NCBI GenBank assembly: GCA_019925095.2
Contig: CM034390.1
Span: 1,661,501-1,725,500 of the forward strand
Direction of reading: 5' to 3'
DNA: 64,000 nucleotides
From: Dendrolimus kikuchii
Taxonomy: Eukaryota; Arthropoda; Insecta; Lepidoptera; Lasiocampidae
A program made the translations under genes and the position numbers. This document shows, piece by piece, positions 51,151 to 61,524 of this stretch (position 1 is its first letter; each line of letters starts with the position of its first letter). The notes under the pieces were generated by a model that was given only the letters and a program-made list of their open reading frames with translations, had not been told where the DNA came from and made no database searches.

Positions 51151-51742
51151 CTGGCTGTGCCCGCGACGTCGTCCGCGTGGAATTTGTTTTCAAAACCCCC
51201 CGATTTTGAAACATTCTTCATTGGTGCTCCGCTCCTATTTGTCATAGCGTCATGAAAGAGAGTTGGTCTGAAAGAGAGTGTCGGAGTGAAGGTAAGAAAA
51301 GGAATGCTCCGGTGGTTCGGGCATGTGGAAAGAATGACTAAACAGATATACAATGCAAAAGTGGATGGATGCAGAAGTCGTGGAAGGCCACGACACACCT
51401 TCCATGATCAAATTGATCGTGTACTAGCGGAGGGTGATGTCAGGAGCCTTAAGAACAGACGAGTGTGCATGACAAGTGTTATGAATGTCAAAGAAGCAAG
51501 TGAGGTGTGTAAGAATGGGCCTAAATGGCGCTCTGTTGTTCGTGCCTACCCCGCAAGGGAACTGGCGTGAAGTTATGTATGTATGTATGTATGTCATGAT
51601 ATATAGCCTATAGCCTTCCTCGATAAATGGGCTATCTAACGCTAAAATAATTTTTCAAATCAGACCAGTAGTTCCTGAGATTAGCGCGTTCAAGCAAGCA
51701 AACAAACAAACAAACTCTTCAGCTTTATATATTAGTATAAGA
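51151..51742 (-). mobile_element. Helitron, HeA family, split by RTE
   Basis: CTGG (mutated CTAG) at 51151, GTGCCCGCGACGTCGTCCGCG. The body resumes at TCATGATATATAGCC after the insert and ends ATTAGTATAAGA. About 250 bp without the insert. Confidence 0.85.
51256..51592 (+). mobile_element. RTE-like LINE fragment inside a Helitron
   Basis: GTCATGA at 51249-51255 and 51593-51599. HDER-less subtype with a continuous 94-codon end. Confidence 0.85.
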
Positions 51743-51836
51743 TTTAAACACAATGCTTGTACAGAATAGAGTTGGAAATATTTTGAAATTTTTCTTTAAT
51801 ACTTCACATTTCGTGTTTTAAAGCTAAAATATATTT

Positions 51837-52076
51837 GACGGCCTCTGTGGTTGAGCGGGCTAAGCCTTTGCCGGACTACCTCACTGCAACGTAGAGGCTC
51901 CGGGTTCGATTCCTGGTATAGTAAATTTCGGAAACGTATTTTGTCCGTTATTTACTATGGTCTGGGTGTCTGAGATCGGCCAGAGTAGTCCGTTGTATAT
52001 TACCCATAGCACAAGCGTAACTTGCTTAATTTGGGGATATACAATATGTGTGTTTGTCTGCCGATTATATTTGTAT
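51837..52076 (+). repeat. SINE-A, complete
   Basis: GACGGCCTCTGTGG to GTCTGCCGATTAT. Box B GGTTCGATTCC intact. Repeat D follows within 3 bases. Confidence 0.9.
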
Positions 52077-52078
52077 GT

Positions 52079-52690
52079 CTTTCGAGACCACGGGCCATAA
52101 AAATGGCCCGGACATTTGGAGGGATTGCGTGGGGCCATGGAAAGGCCAACACGTAGAGGCCCTTTGACAAATTTAATGTAAATGTGGCGTGACACTAACC
52201 GGCGATTATCCCTGTCTACACCATATAACAATGCATCCAAGGACAAGCCCCGGCCAGCGTAGAACTATTGTGGGAAATGAGGACAAAAAGTACCGGACTA
52301 TTGGGGTGAACTGCTAGTGGTACTAGGGGTCGGGGAATATGGGGACTATGGCGTCTGCCCGTCGCAATGTTCAGGGAACATGGAAAAATGGGCAGACGGT
52401 GACTCGCCACTCCCTGCATGGGCCCCAAAAAATGCCATAAAGACAGGGGCAACATGGGTGTGAGTGGCTAAGAGGGGTGTAAAGAGGTGGACTGCAGGTT
52501 CACTGAAGCTACTTCTGAGGTGGTGCCATTTATCACTTCCACCCCTGGAGCTTGAGTCTTAGCTCTAGCGATCTCCACTCCGTGCCGGCCAGCTAAGGCA
52601 AGCACGGAGACAGGGGCCTTGTAGCCTTGTAGGGGTACGAGGTGTCGCTACTCACCTAAGGCTTCGCCACAAAGCCCCCCTGCGAGTATT
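52079..52690 (-). repeat. Repeat D copy 2
   Basis: Parallel to 23766-24346. An additional ~50 bp at 52340-52390 (ACTATGGCGTCTGCCCGTCG) is absent in copy 1. The minus-strand phrase HGVEIARAKTQAPGVEVING is identical. Confidence 0.7.
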
Positions 52691-52795
52691 ATTATATTAT
52701 AACGATATAATATATGAAAGTGACGTCACGAAATTTAGAATCCCTACCACCCCTTGTCACACCTTGTCTCACTTCTACTGCGTGTGAACTGCATA
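52691..52795. repeat. 110-bp repeat, pair with 59377-59480
   Basis: ATTATAACGATATAATATATG, GTGACGTCACGAAATTT, TTGTCTCACTTCTACTGCGTG. The TGACGTCA palindrome is conserved in both. Confidence 0.75.
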
Positions 52796-52796
52796 C

Positions 52797-53109
52797 ATAT
52801 TTTTTGTATATATAGACAGACGGATAGATTGTAAAATTATGCATGAAAATAGAGATGTTATTGGTTCAAAAATAAACTTGTGTAAAATAGTGTTGTACCT
52901 ATGACACAAGATATTTGCGGCGCATTGATGTTTCTTAGGAAAGCGGCACTGTGCTGACAGGAAGCGCTTTGTGTCGTGTGTACATATATTTGAGTTGCGC
53001 AATATTGCGTGTAAGAAGATGCTTTTTGGTAGACCGGTATGTGCCCGCTACAGCTAGGGATGGATGATATTTGAAATAATTTTCAATTAAAATCTATAAT
53101 ATGAATTTA
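52797..53109. other. AT-rich spacer
   Basis: Nothing recognised. Confidence 0.4.
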
Positions 53110-53417
53110 TCCGTGCAGGAACGGAGAAAGAATACAATTTCCTGCGGCCGGGCGGCCTGTCGTAAGAGGCGACTTAACAACCCACAGCCAGGTGGTAGGG
53201 CATTTGCCCGACTGGATGGCTACCACCCTTGGTCTAAAGTATGTCGCCATAACAAGCTTGAGTTGTGTTCCGGCATTAGTGGCCAGGTTCCAGACTCCCT
53301 TAAGAGAGCAGCACCGCATTTGTAGCACCTTTGGTGTTGCAAATGTCCATAGGCGATGGTAACCGCTTTCCATCAAATGGGCCGTCTGCCTGTCTACTGA
53401 TCTCCTGCAATAAAAAA
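53110..53417 (+). repeat. SINE-B, full length
   Basis: TCCGTGCAGGAACGG to GCAATAAAAAA. Near consensus. Confidence 0.9.
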
Positions 53418-53429
53418 TACGGTATTATA

Positions 53430-53534
53430 CATACATACATACATACATAACTTCACGCCAGTTCCCTTGCGGGGTAGGCACGAACAACAGAGTGCCATTT
53501 AGGCTTATTCTTACACACCTCACTTGCCTCTTTG
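53430..53534 (-). mobile_element. 105-bp RTE insertion with 11-bp TSD
   Basis: ACGGTATTATA at 53419-53429 and 53535-53545. Contains the tail and last ~85 bp of the LINE. Confidence 0.9.
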
Positions 53535-53571
53535 ACGGTATTATAAATTCATAAATTAACTTTCTATCTCT

Positions 53572-53636
53572 TACTCCAGTCTGGGTGTCTGGGATTGGCC
53601 TAAGAGTTATTCGCCGCGTAATACCTAAACACTTAA
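53572..53636 (+). repeat. SINE-A fragment, old
   Basis: CAGTCTGGGTGTCTGGGATTGG .. TTATTCGCCGCGTAATACC. Confidence 0.6.
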
Positions 53637-53647
53637 TTCATATTATA

Positions 53648-53881
53648 TCTTATACTAATATATAAAGTTGAAGAGTTTTTTTTGTTTGAACGCGCTAATC
53701 TCAGGAACTACTAGTCTGATTTGAAAAATTCTTTCAATGTTAGATAGCCCATTTATCTAAGAAGGCTATAGGCTATATATCATCACGCTAAGACCAATAG
53801 CAGCGGAGCACCAATGAAGACTTTTTCACAATCGGGGTGGTTTTTTTTACTATTCCACGCGGACGAAGTCGCGGGCAGAAC
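53648..53881 (+). mobile_element. Helitron, HeA family
   Basis: TCTTATACTAATATATAAAG to CGGACGAAGTCGCGGGCAGAA. The last AGCTAG is lost. Confidence 0.85.
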
Positions 53882-54207
53882 CTTTTGTATATACATACAA
53901 TGTGTATTAATGTATCTGCCGGTTTTTGTTTAATTAATAATTCCGAACATCGCTTCCCATCACTAGTAGATAGTGAACTATCCCGTGTGATACGATCCGG
54001 CCGTACCATTGGGCATGTTAATCGAAATATTTGATCACGGGAATAATGTTTGCCACCGGATGCAGCTAATTGTGTACATTTCACACGTAACATGTATGTA
54101 TGGTTGTACCGAATGGAGTTTTAAAAAGCCTTTTAAGATATATGTTAAATAGTGGTGAGAAAACCATGGGAATTAATTAACTTGTAAGTAAGTACCCTAT
54201 TTTTTTA
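53882..54207. other. AT-rich spacer
   Basis: Nothing recognised. An isolated ACATGTATGTATGG occurs at 54090. Confidence 0.4.
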
Positions 54208-54223
54208 ATCGGCAGACAAACAC

Positions 54224-54483
54224 GTCTGGGCCGTCACCTGCATTCAAGGCGCTGAGTAGTGGGCGCGTCGTTGTGCCGCCAGCGCCTTTGTCAATCACGG
54301 ATTGAAGCAGTAGAGGCTTTCCCGCAGGGTCGCGGCGCAAAGCTTGCGCACGTCCCGGGGCCGTGACATATGGCGACAGAACGACACCAAGGGGTTTTAG
54401 TGGGTATTCCGGCAGCCCATCTGGCCGGTGAGTCCCACACTGCCCCACCGTCGTCTCCGCGCGGCAGGCTGACAAAAAAAAAT
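54224..54483 (+). mobile_element. GC-rich retroposed fragment inside SINE-A
   Basis: CAAACAC at 54217-54223 and 54484-54490. Insert GTCTGGGCCGTCACCTGC to GGCTGACAAAAAAAAAT, i.e. a poly(A) end. Contains GGGGTTTTAGTGGGTATTCC as in the 49913 fragment. Confidence 0.75.
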
Positions 54484-54567
54484 CAAACACACATATTGTG
54501 TATTCCCAAGCTAAACAAGTTAAGCTTGTGTCATGGGTGATATACCACGGATCACTCTGGGCTCGAT

Positions 54568-54790
54568 TTTTTATTTGATCTTTATTATTCCGATGTTTCG
54601 GCCACATTTCAGTAGCCGTGATCACGCAAGACAAAGATGTCAAGTGTCAATGCGTGTTGTTAAAGTTTTATTCAGCCTACCGCCAACTTGTTCATTTTAA
54701 TTATTTAGTTTTAATTTTGTTTATGGTTATTATTTACTCTATGGGAGCCTAATCTAATTTATTATGTATACAAGTCGCGAACACTTAAAA
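54568..54790. mobile_element. TIR-T fragment inside SINE-A
   Basis: TTTATTTGATCTTTATTATTC then GATGTTTCGGCCACATTTC to TTATTATGTATACAAGTCGCG. It interrupts SINE-A between GGGCTCGA and ACACCCAG. Confidence 0.75.
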
Positions 54791-54895
54791 ACAACACCCA
54801 GATACAATAAATAACAGAATGTTATTTTCCGAAATTTACCATGCCAGGAATTGAACCCGAGGCCTGCCTTCCAACAAATTCGGCCGGTTAAGACT

Positions 54896-55149
54896 TATTG
54901 AAAGAATCAACGCTTATTTACACGCACTTGGTCGTATTTTTTAACACGCTTTTGAATCATCTATACGTAATGTTGACATGACAAATTGAATCAATTTTGT
55001 TGAAACACGCAGAAGTGAAATGACCCGTCGTTATTCAATGACGTTGAACGATCGAAGTCTAAGTTTTTTTTATTATATAACAATATTTACGTAATTTAGA
55101 CATTCTCTTATGTCATATATGTATATAATGTCTTTGATTTATCTATATA
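54896..55149. other. AT-rich spacer
   Basis: Nothing recognised. Confidence 0.4.
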
Positions 55150-55907
55150 CAGTGTAAACTCTATATAACGATACGGAAGGGACTGTGCGTTTTATGGCGT
55201 TATAGAGAACTTTTTTTTTTATTGCAGAAGATCAGCAGACAGGCAGACGGCCCACTTGATGGAAAGCGGTTACCATCGCCTATGGACAACACCAAAGGTG
55301 CTACAAATGCGCTGCTGCTCTCTTACGGGAGTCTGGAACCTGGTCACTAATGCCGGAACACAACTCAAGGTTGTTATGGCGACATACTTTAGACCAGGGG
55401 TGGTAGCCATCCAGTCGGGCAAATGCCCTACCACCTGGCATAGAACTGTCGTTAAATGGAGAGAAGTCTGTTATTTTTCTGACGTCTTTTGCTGCACCAG
55501 TAATTTTGTTGTATTTTTTACTTATTGTATTCATATCTTGCGATATTGAGGCGTCTTGGTGATTAAAGAAGTACGTAGAAAATTAGGTATTTGGGAATTT
55601 ATTAGAAATTTCGGTATGCATGATGCCGACAGTTTATTACGGGCTAGGATAGTAAAGCGATAAAAGAACGTACACAGTTGCGCAGCTTTCACTAATATTG
55701 ACAACTTAAAAGGCACTTTATGTTACTTAATTGCTGTCGTTATTGAGAGTGGGTGTAATGCTATATAGAGTGTATAAAGAAAAAGAAAACTATAGTGATC
55801 ATTGTAAGGAAGGCAAGCCCACCGACAAAACCATCCGAAGCCAAGTGTTGTCGATGCTTAAGGGAGTTTGTCGTTAAATCGAGTGACGCTACATGGAGTT
55901 TACACTG
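55150..55907. mobile_element. pogo/Tigger-like element with TA duplication
   Basis: CAGTGTAAACTCTATATAAC at 55150 and, inverted, CATGGAGTTTACACTG ending 55907, each flanked by TA. CAGT..ACTG ends with a TA duplication fit the pogo group of Tc1/mariner. The interior contains no DDD/E transposase. A truncated SINE-B lies inside. About 525 bp without it. Confidence 0.7.
55211..55439 (-). repeat. SINE-B, truncated at GCCAGGTGG, inside pogo-like element
   Basis: Inverted A-tail at 55211; homology ends at CCACCTGGC (55439). AGAACT flanks both sides (about 55205-55210 and 55442-55447), a short duplication. Confidence 0.85.
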
Positions 55908-56286
55908 TATTTCCTATGTGATTTATCTGTATACTACACACACACGACGCACACTCACTGCTACTATTACTTTCATATTAACTAATGCTGTCGTTGGCTG
56001 TCTATTGGTACCGAGGAGGGTGAGGCCCCCCCCAACCCCCCCCCCCAACCCCCCCACGTGTTCTGTTCCTTTTAATTATTACTTTTGCGACTTCCATACA
56101 GAAGAGCTGAAGGTGCGCCCTGGATTTTTTTTTCGCAATTACTGTGGCGTCTGTCAGTATTGTCTTTGTAGCTATTTCCAGGTCGCAAATGTGCGCGTCG
56201 TGTATTTGGCATTAGAGCATCAGGTGTTGAATCGTCTCGTCGGCTCCGGAACCACATGTACAAGCTGGAGTGTATTTTATTTTAAA
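55908..56286. other. Spacer with poly(C) tracts
   Basis: C8, C11 and C7 tracts separated by AA at 56026-56055. The rest is unassigned. Confidence 0.6.
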
Positions 56287-56953
56287 CTAGCTGATCCGGC
56301 AAACTTCGTACCGCCTCAGAATCGGCAGACAAACACACACACTGTATATCCCCAAATTAAGCAAGTTACGCTTGTGTTATGGGTAATATACAACGGACCA
56401 CTATGGGGCCGATCCCACACACCCAGACCATAGTAAATAACGGAGAAAATTCGTTTCCGAAATTTACCATACCAGGAATCGAACCCGGAGCCTCTGCGTT
56501 GCAATGAGGTAGCCGGCAAGGGCTTAGCCCGCTCAACCACAGAGGCCGTCGAATCAATAAATAAAAAAGTTTGATAATTGCAGAATGTTTCAATTTTAGT
56601 AAAAAATGTGGTCAAAACTTAACCGGAACGAACATCAAACGTTTGACATTCAAAACCAAAAAAATCTCCACTTTTCAATTTAATTTGATTTCTGAACATC
56701 TTTTAAATTTAATTGATTTCTAAACGACGGGACGAACATCAAATGTTTGACAGGTAGGAATAGTTTCTAAGGGAAAGCGAAATTGTTGTTTTTACTATAT
56801 TCCAAGCATTTTTTTTTCATATTTACTCGCCTTTTAAACCTTCCCTGGACTTCCACAAATAATTCAAAACCAAAATTAGCCAAATCAGTCCAGCCGTTCT
56901 CGAGTTTTAGCGAGACTAACGAACAGCAATTGATTTTTATATACTTATATAGA
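56287..56953 (-). mobile_element. Helitron split by SINE-A
   Basis: CTAG at 56287, GCTGATCCGGCAAACTTCG, then the SINE, then AATCAATAAATAAAAAAG and on to TATATAGA at 56953. Sibling of 43282-43663. Confidence 0.85.
56324..56550 (-). repeat. SINE-A inserted in a Helitron
   Basis: GAATC at 56319-56323 and 56551-56555. The sibling Helitron has the corresponding site unoccupied (CGCCTCCGAGTCAATAAATA near 43308). Box B GGTTCGATTCC intact. Confidence 0.9.
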
Positions 56954-56956
56954 TAG

Positions 56957-57173
56957 AAGTCGTGGAAGGCCACGACACACCTTCCATGATCAAATTGATC
57001 GTGTACTAGCAGAAGGTGATGTCAGGAGCCTTAAGAACAGACGAGCGTGCATGACAAGAGCTATGAATGTCAAAAAAGCAAGTGAGGTGTGTAAGAATAA
57101 GCCTGAATGGCGCTCTGTTGTTCGTGCCTACCCCACAAGCGAACTGGCGTGAAGTTATGTATGTATGTATGTA
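56957..57173 (+). mobile_element. RTE-like LINE 3' fragment
   Basis: AAGTCGTGGAAGGCC to (ATGT)n. It abuts the Helitron 5' end. Confidence 0.85.
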
Positions 57174-57627
57174 AGACAAAGTTATATAGGTCTTTGCTCT
57201 TCTTAAGACAGACTTTCCAATAGTACATATACCTACATATATAAGTAAACACGTAATGATAAACCTGGTGCCAATTACTGGTAAATCTGCTCTTGGCAGG
57301 TGGTCTGGCGTGCCAATCGCGATTCGCAATGCCAGTCGTCAGACGGGCGACGCCGCGGGCGCCGGCTGTATCGCTTAATTACGCGCAGGTTAAATCCTGA
57401 TACAGCTCCGGGAATTATAGCAAGGTGTATGTGAACCATTCTTTAATGGTCGGTTCCTGTATCTTGCTAATCATGCACTCGCCTTACCGTTGCTTGAATT
57501 TGGACATTAGTTGTATGGAGCTTATGTCAAATTGTAACAATAGTAAGGCATATGGGTGATCGGTCTATTTTTGAAGTCCTTTAGAATGGTTGTGATTTGT
57601 AATAAGCCTTTAAGCCTTTAGTGACGT
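57174..57627. other. Unassigned, partly GC-rich
   Basis: 57340-57370 is CpG-rich (GGGCGACGCCGCGGGCGCC). No repeat ends found. Confidence 0.35.
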
Positions 57628-57797
57628 CTAAGCATAGAACAGCTGCGTTTAGGGGTTGTTTCAAATTTGCAGCAACTCATTGCTGGAATGATCTCCCACC
57701 ACCTTTTAGAAATATAAAGTCGGCGATCTCATTTAAAGTTCATTACAGAAAGTATTTGATGGAGGAACAAAGGAATGACCCCACGTACCACTCTTAT
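57628..57797 (+). pseudogene. LINE C-terminus, CR1/jockey-like
   Basis: Reads AFRGCFKFAATHCWNDLPPP, FRNIKSAISFKVHYRKYL, MEEQRND and stop (TAA near 57798). The pattern F....A...WN.LP..I....S...F...L..YL is the known end of CR1/jockey-like LINEs. It differs from the two other such ends, so it is a separate lineage. Confidence 0.65.
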
Positions 57798-58340
57798 TAA
57801 AGCGTTGAACTCACTGTAGAATTCTTCTTTAAAATAATGCATAGCCCTTTTTTCCCATAATATGTTGTAGTTTTTTTTTTCCTTTCTTTTCACAACACTA
57901 CGTGTTTGATATATCTTTAAGTCTTTTGTAATTTCACTAATATATATATATATTGCTTAATAAAATTACTATATTTTTTTTCACAGTATATTTATATGTA
58001 TGTATGTGTTTGTGTATTTGTTTATGTGTACACGAACTTATATATATACAATATCTATAGAGATGTTATTGGGTAAGGTGTATGGAGGTTGGCACTGAAA
58101 ATCAGCGCTGTCGGGATTTTAAAAAAATTTCGATACAGCACAATGCTGAGTTGTCAACCTCGTTGACTAAAAATCTCGACGTACAAGCCTTAGATATTTA
58201 TTTATTAATTACATATATGTTTTTGTGTTTTATGTAAAAATGTTGTGAATGTATTATTTGTTTCTTTTTTATGTATAGCGTCGTATTTTTATTTTATTTT
58301 TTTAGTCAATAAATCTTTTCTTTCTTTCTTTCTTTCTATT
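57798..58340 (+). repeat. LINE 3' UTR-like, ending in (TTTC)n
   Basis: AT-rich tail downstream of the previous frame, ending AATAAATCTTTTCTTTCTTTC. Probably the 3' UTR and tail of the same LINE. Confidence 0.5.
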
Positions 58341-58514
58341 TGAAACTCGATGAAAAAGTGAATCTAAAAAGAGATTGACACATAAATCTGTAGGACTAAG
58401 CCTGCGAGAGAATGAGATAGAATAGATTATATTTCATAATTTAAACACTATGCTTATACAGATAGAGTTGGCAATGTTTTGAAGTTTTTAGTTAATACTT
58501 CAAATTTCGCGTTT
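58341..58514. repeat. Part of the 22520-type repeat
   Basis: TTTGAAACTCGATGAAAAAG, AATGTTTTGAAGTTTTTAG. A diverged copy. Confidence 0.5.
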
Positions 58515-58709
58515 TAGATAATTCTTCTGTACGTGTGTTGACAGTGAACTGCTCCTAAACGGCTGGACCGATTTGAATGAACTTTTTTGTGTGTGTTCAA
58601 GTGGATTCGAGGATGGTTTAGATTCACAATTGGACCCGGTAGGTGGCGCTGCAATCGGGTTCTAAATTTTATTTCTTCAGAGCAGGACAATGTCTGCCGG
58701 GGCCACTAG
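58515..58709 (+). mobile_element. Helitron (GGTAGGTGGCGCT family), first of a tandem pair
   Basis: Body GGCTGGACCGATTTG, CCGGTAGGTGGCGCTG, CTGCCGGGGCCACTAG at the end. The next Helitron starts directly with TC. The 5' end is approximate. Confidence 0.75.
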
Positions 58710-59374
58710 TCTATATATATAAAAGAATGTCGTGTTAGTTACGCTATTTATAACTCATGAACAGCTCTACCGTTTTGGCTGAAAATTGGTGGGGAAGTAG
58801 CTTAGAACCAGGAGACGGACATACATACATACATACATAACTTCACGCCAGTTCCCTTGCGGGGTACGCACGAACAACAGAGCGCCATTCAGGCTTATTC
58901 TTACACACCTCACTTGCTTCTTTGACATTCATAACTCTTGTCATGCACGCTCGTCTGTTCTTAAGGCTCCTGACATCACCTTCTGCTAGTACATGATCAA
59001 TTTGATCATGGAAAGTGTGTCGTGGCCTTCCATGACTTCTACATCCATCCACTTTTGCATTGTATATCTGTTTATTCATTCTTTCATCATGCATTATTTC
59101 TACATGTCCGAACCACCGGAGCATTCCTTTCCTTACCTTCACCCCGACACTCTCTTTCAGACCAACTGTCTTTCATCGACATACGATACTTTTTATCTCG
59201 TTGGAACCGGTAGGTGGCGCTGAGATCGAGTTCTAGAATCCTCCTAATCACCTGGAGCGATTTTGCTGATTTTGTGATGATTTAATTCCACAATTAGAAC
59301 CGGTAGGTGGCGCTGGGATCGGGTCCTAGATTTTTATTTTTTCAGGGCAGGACAAGATCTGCCGGGGCCGCTAG
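58710..59374 (+). mobile_element. Helitron, second of the pair, split by RTE
   Basis: TCTATATATATAAAAGAATG start, CTGCCGGGGCCGCTAG end followed by T. Body GTGTTAGTTACGCTATTTAT and two GGAACCGGTAGGTGGCGCT-type blocks. About 310 bp without the RTE. Confidence 0.85.
58825..59177 (-). mobile_element. RTE-like LINE fragment inside a Helitron
   Basis: GACATAC at 58818-58824 and 59178-59184. Helitron text continues as GATACTTTTTATC. Contains the 99-codon end with HDERM. Confidence 0.85.
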
Positions 59375-59376
59375 TA

Positions 59377-59480
59377 TATTATAACGATATAATATATGAA
59401 ATGTGACGTCACGAAATTTCTAATCCCTCCCACCCCTTGTCATACTTTGTTTCACTTCTACTGCGTGTGGACTGCACACA
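59377..59480. repeat. 110-bp repeat, pair with 52691-52795
   Basis: ATTATAACGATATAATATATG, GTGACGTCACGAAATTTC, TTGTTTCACTTCTACTGCGTG. Confidence 0.75.
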
Positions 59481-59609
59481 CACACAGACACAATTGCTTT
59501 TTATTTCATACAACCTTCCTATCTCTGTTTCATATAACCTTCATTCTTTAGATTTTGAATGCACTTCTATGCAACATACATACATAATTACATATTATCA
59601 GTTAGTCAG

Positions 59610-59702
59610 TCAGTATTTATACTTTTGCAGTGCAACAAACTGTTTTGTTATTATCTAAACATGTGTTTCTTTAGATCAATAAAATATTTATTATTATTAT
59701 TA
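59610..59702 (+). repeat. Interspersed repeat, pair with 31880-31985
   Basis: TTTGCAGTGCAACAAACTGT to GTTTCTTTAGATCAATAAAA and an (ATT)n tail. Confidence 0.65.
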
Positions 59703-59703
59703 T

Positions 59704-59790
59704 TAGTTATCACGCCTGTCTCCCGTAGGAGTAGGCAGAGCCGTTGAATCTCCACTTGCTACGATCTTGACAATCATTATTTCTTCATCA
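59704..59790 (-). mobile_element. RTE-like LINE tail, second subfamily
   Basis: TATCACGCCTGTCTCCCGTAGG .. GAATCTCCACTTGCTACGATC matches 34447-34500. Confidence 0.7.
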
Positions 59791-60716
59791 AATTCAAATT
59801 CACAAGTTTTTATTCAAAATAAGTTCCACTGGAGAACACTTTTTGAAGGTCATAGATATAAGTTAAAATTTAATTTTACTTCCTATTCTATGTACACCGC
59901 TTCGCAACGTGTTATTGCTGTAAAGGAGATGAAGCGGCGAGAAACTCCCCAGTGTAAAGTATATCATAGTAAATTGCCTTTTGGAAAGTAACGCGAACTT
60001 CATGCAACAGTTGTGCGTATTGGGACATATTGTACGTGTTGCTCGGGGAACAGTTTATTGTGTTAAACGTTAAAAATTGTGACTTGTGTGCGGCCATGTT
60101 GATGAATTGCGTCGAAGCGGCCACATACCAACCGGACTATATGTGATTTGTGTTCGCTCCAGCATCCGTAGAAGCAAGATTCCTAGGAATCGGTTGAGTT
60201 AGTACACGATCACTTGGAACGAAAGAGATCTAAAACAAAAGCAAAGAGGCATTCATTTCAACAGCGGTGTCAGGCGGATATGCTCGTTACCTATCGCAAT
60301 TTTGGAAGGAAAATCTTAGACACCATTTTCTGTCTGGGTTGCGAAGGGAAGAGATGCATTCTCGCCTATACGCAAAACGTCTACCTAAAAATTGTTTTTT
60401 CTTTATATAAGTTTTATACAGAAGTATATTAGAGAATTGCTTTTGAAAAATTAATGGAGCTATAGTAAACAGTGCATACTCAATAAAACCAAGACACAAT
60501 AAAAGGAAAGAAATTTATTATTATAGTTATAATAATGACATGACGTACTACAATTTTATGATGCAATATATCTTCATAAATTCCTTACAAGCTTGGCAAG
60601 ATAAAAACGTTATACAAAATATAGTATAAGAGGTTGGACCTTTCATTAATCTCTTTATATATATATAAGTACATGTTTACTATAGGCTTTTTTATTGAAC
60701 ATTCATCATTCAACAT
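59791..60716. other. Unassigned sequence
   Basis: GAAGCGGCGAGAAACTCCCC near 59930 recalls the TIR-T core. The remainder to 60716 shows no element ends, only weak unrecognised frames. Confidence 0.35.
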
Positions 60717-61219
60717 ACATACATACATACATAACTTCACGCCAGTTCCCTCGCGGGGTAGGCACGAACAACAGAGTGCCATTTAGGCTTATTCTTACAC
60801 ACCTCACTTGCCTCTTTGACATTCATAACTCTTGTCATGCAAGCTCGTCTGTTCTTAAGGCTCCTGACATCACCTTCTGCTAGTACACGATCAATTTGAT
60901 CATGGAAGGTGTTTCGTGGCCTTCCACGACTTCTGCATCCATCCACTTTTGCATTGTATATCTGTTTAGTCATTCTTTCCACATGCCCGAACCACCGGAG
61001 CATTCCTTTCCTTACCTTCACCCCGACACTCTCTTTCAGACCAACTCTCTTTCTTACTTCGGTATTACGAACGCGGTCCGCGAGCGTCACTCCGCAGATG
61101 TTGCGCAGTGCTCGCATCTCGACCGCGTTTACTCTACTTTCATGCTCTTTCTTCCATACCCAACTCTCGCTTCCATACGTGAGCGTAGGTACCAGCACCG
61201 CGTTGTGTACGGCGAGCTA
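60717..61219 (-). mobile_element. RTE-like LINE fragment with 13-bp TSD
   Basis: CATCATTCAACAT at 60704-60716 and 61220-61232. The frame of 153 codons starts within VPTLTYGSESWVWKKEHESR and ends PARELA without a stop. HDER-less subtype. Confidence 0.9.
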
Positions 61220-61248
61220 CATCATTCAACATGTACAATAATAATTAT

Positions 61249-61506
61249 TCGTGTAGGAACAGAGAAAAAAATAAAACTTCCTGCGGCCGGGCGGGCTGTC
61301 GTAGAAGGCGACAAAACAATCCGCAGCCAGATGGTAGGGTATTTTCCCGACTGGATAGCTACCATCCTTGGTCTAGAATATGCTGCCATAACAATCTTTT
61401 GTTCCGGTATTAGTGACCAGGTTCCAGTCTCCCTTAAGAGAGCAGCAGCGCATTTGTAGCACCTGTAGTGTTACAAATGTCCGTACCTGAACTTATGCAA
61501 TAAAAT
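61249..61506 (+). repeat. SINE-B, diverged
   Basis: TTCGTGTAGGAACAGAG to TGCAATAAAATAAT. It lacks the CATAGGCGATGG..GTCTGCC stretch. Confidence 0.8.
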
Positions 61507-61524
61507 AATAGTTAAATAAAAAAC

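Larger units (their letters stand above)
54208..54895 (-). repeat. SINE-A copy split twice
   Basis: The SINE survives as 54208-54223, 54484-54567 and 54793-54895. The order of blocks (CGGCAGACAAACAC / AAACACACATATTGTG .. ATCACTCTGGGCTCGA / ACACCCAGATAC .. CCAGGAATTGAACCC) is that of one inverted SINE-A. Confidence 0.8.

Noticed and set aside
55795..56433. 212-codon plus-strand frame
   Set aside because: It runs through the end of a pogo-like element, the poly(C) tract, a Helitron end and an inverted SINE-A, so it cannot be one ancestral gene.
59575..59600. Another minimal RTE insertion from the ACATACATACATA run
   Set aside because: No LINE bases follow the tetranucleotide run and no duplication was found.
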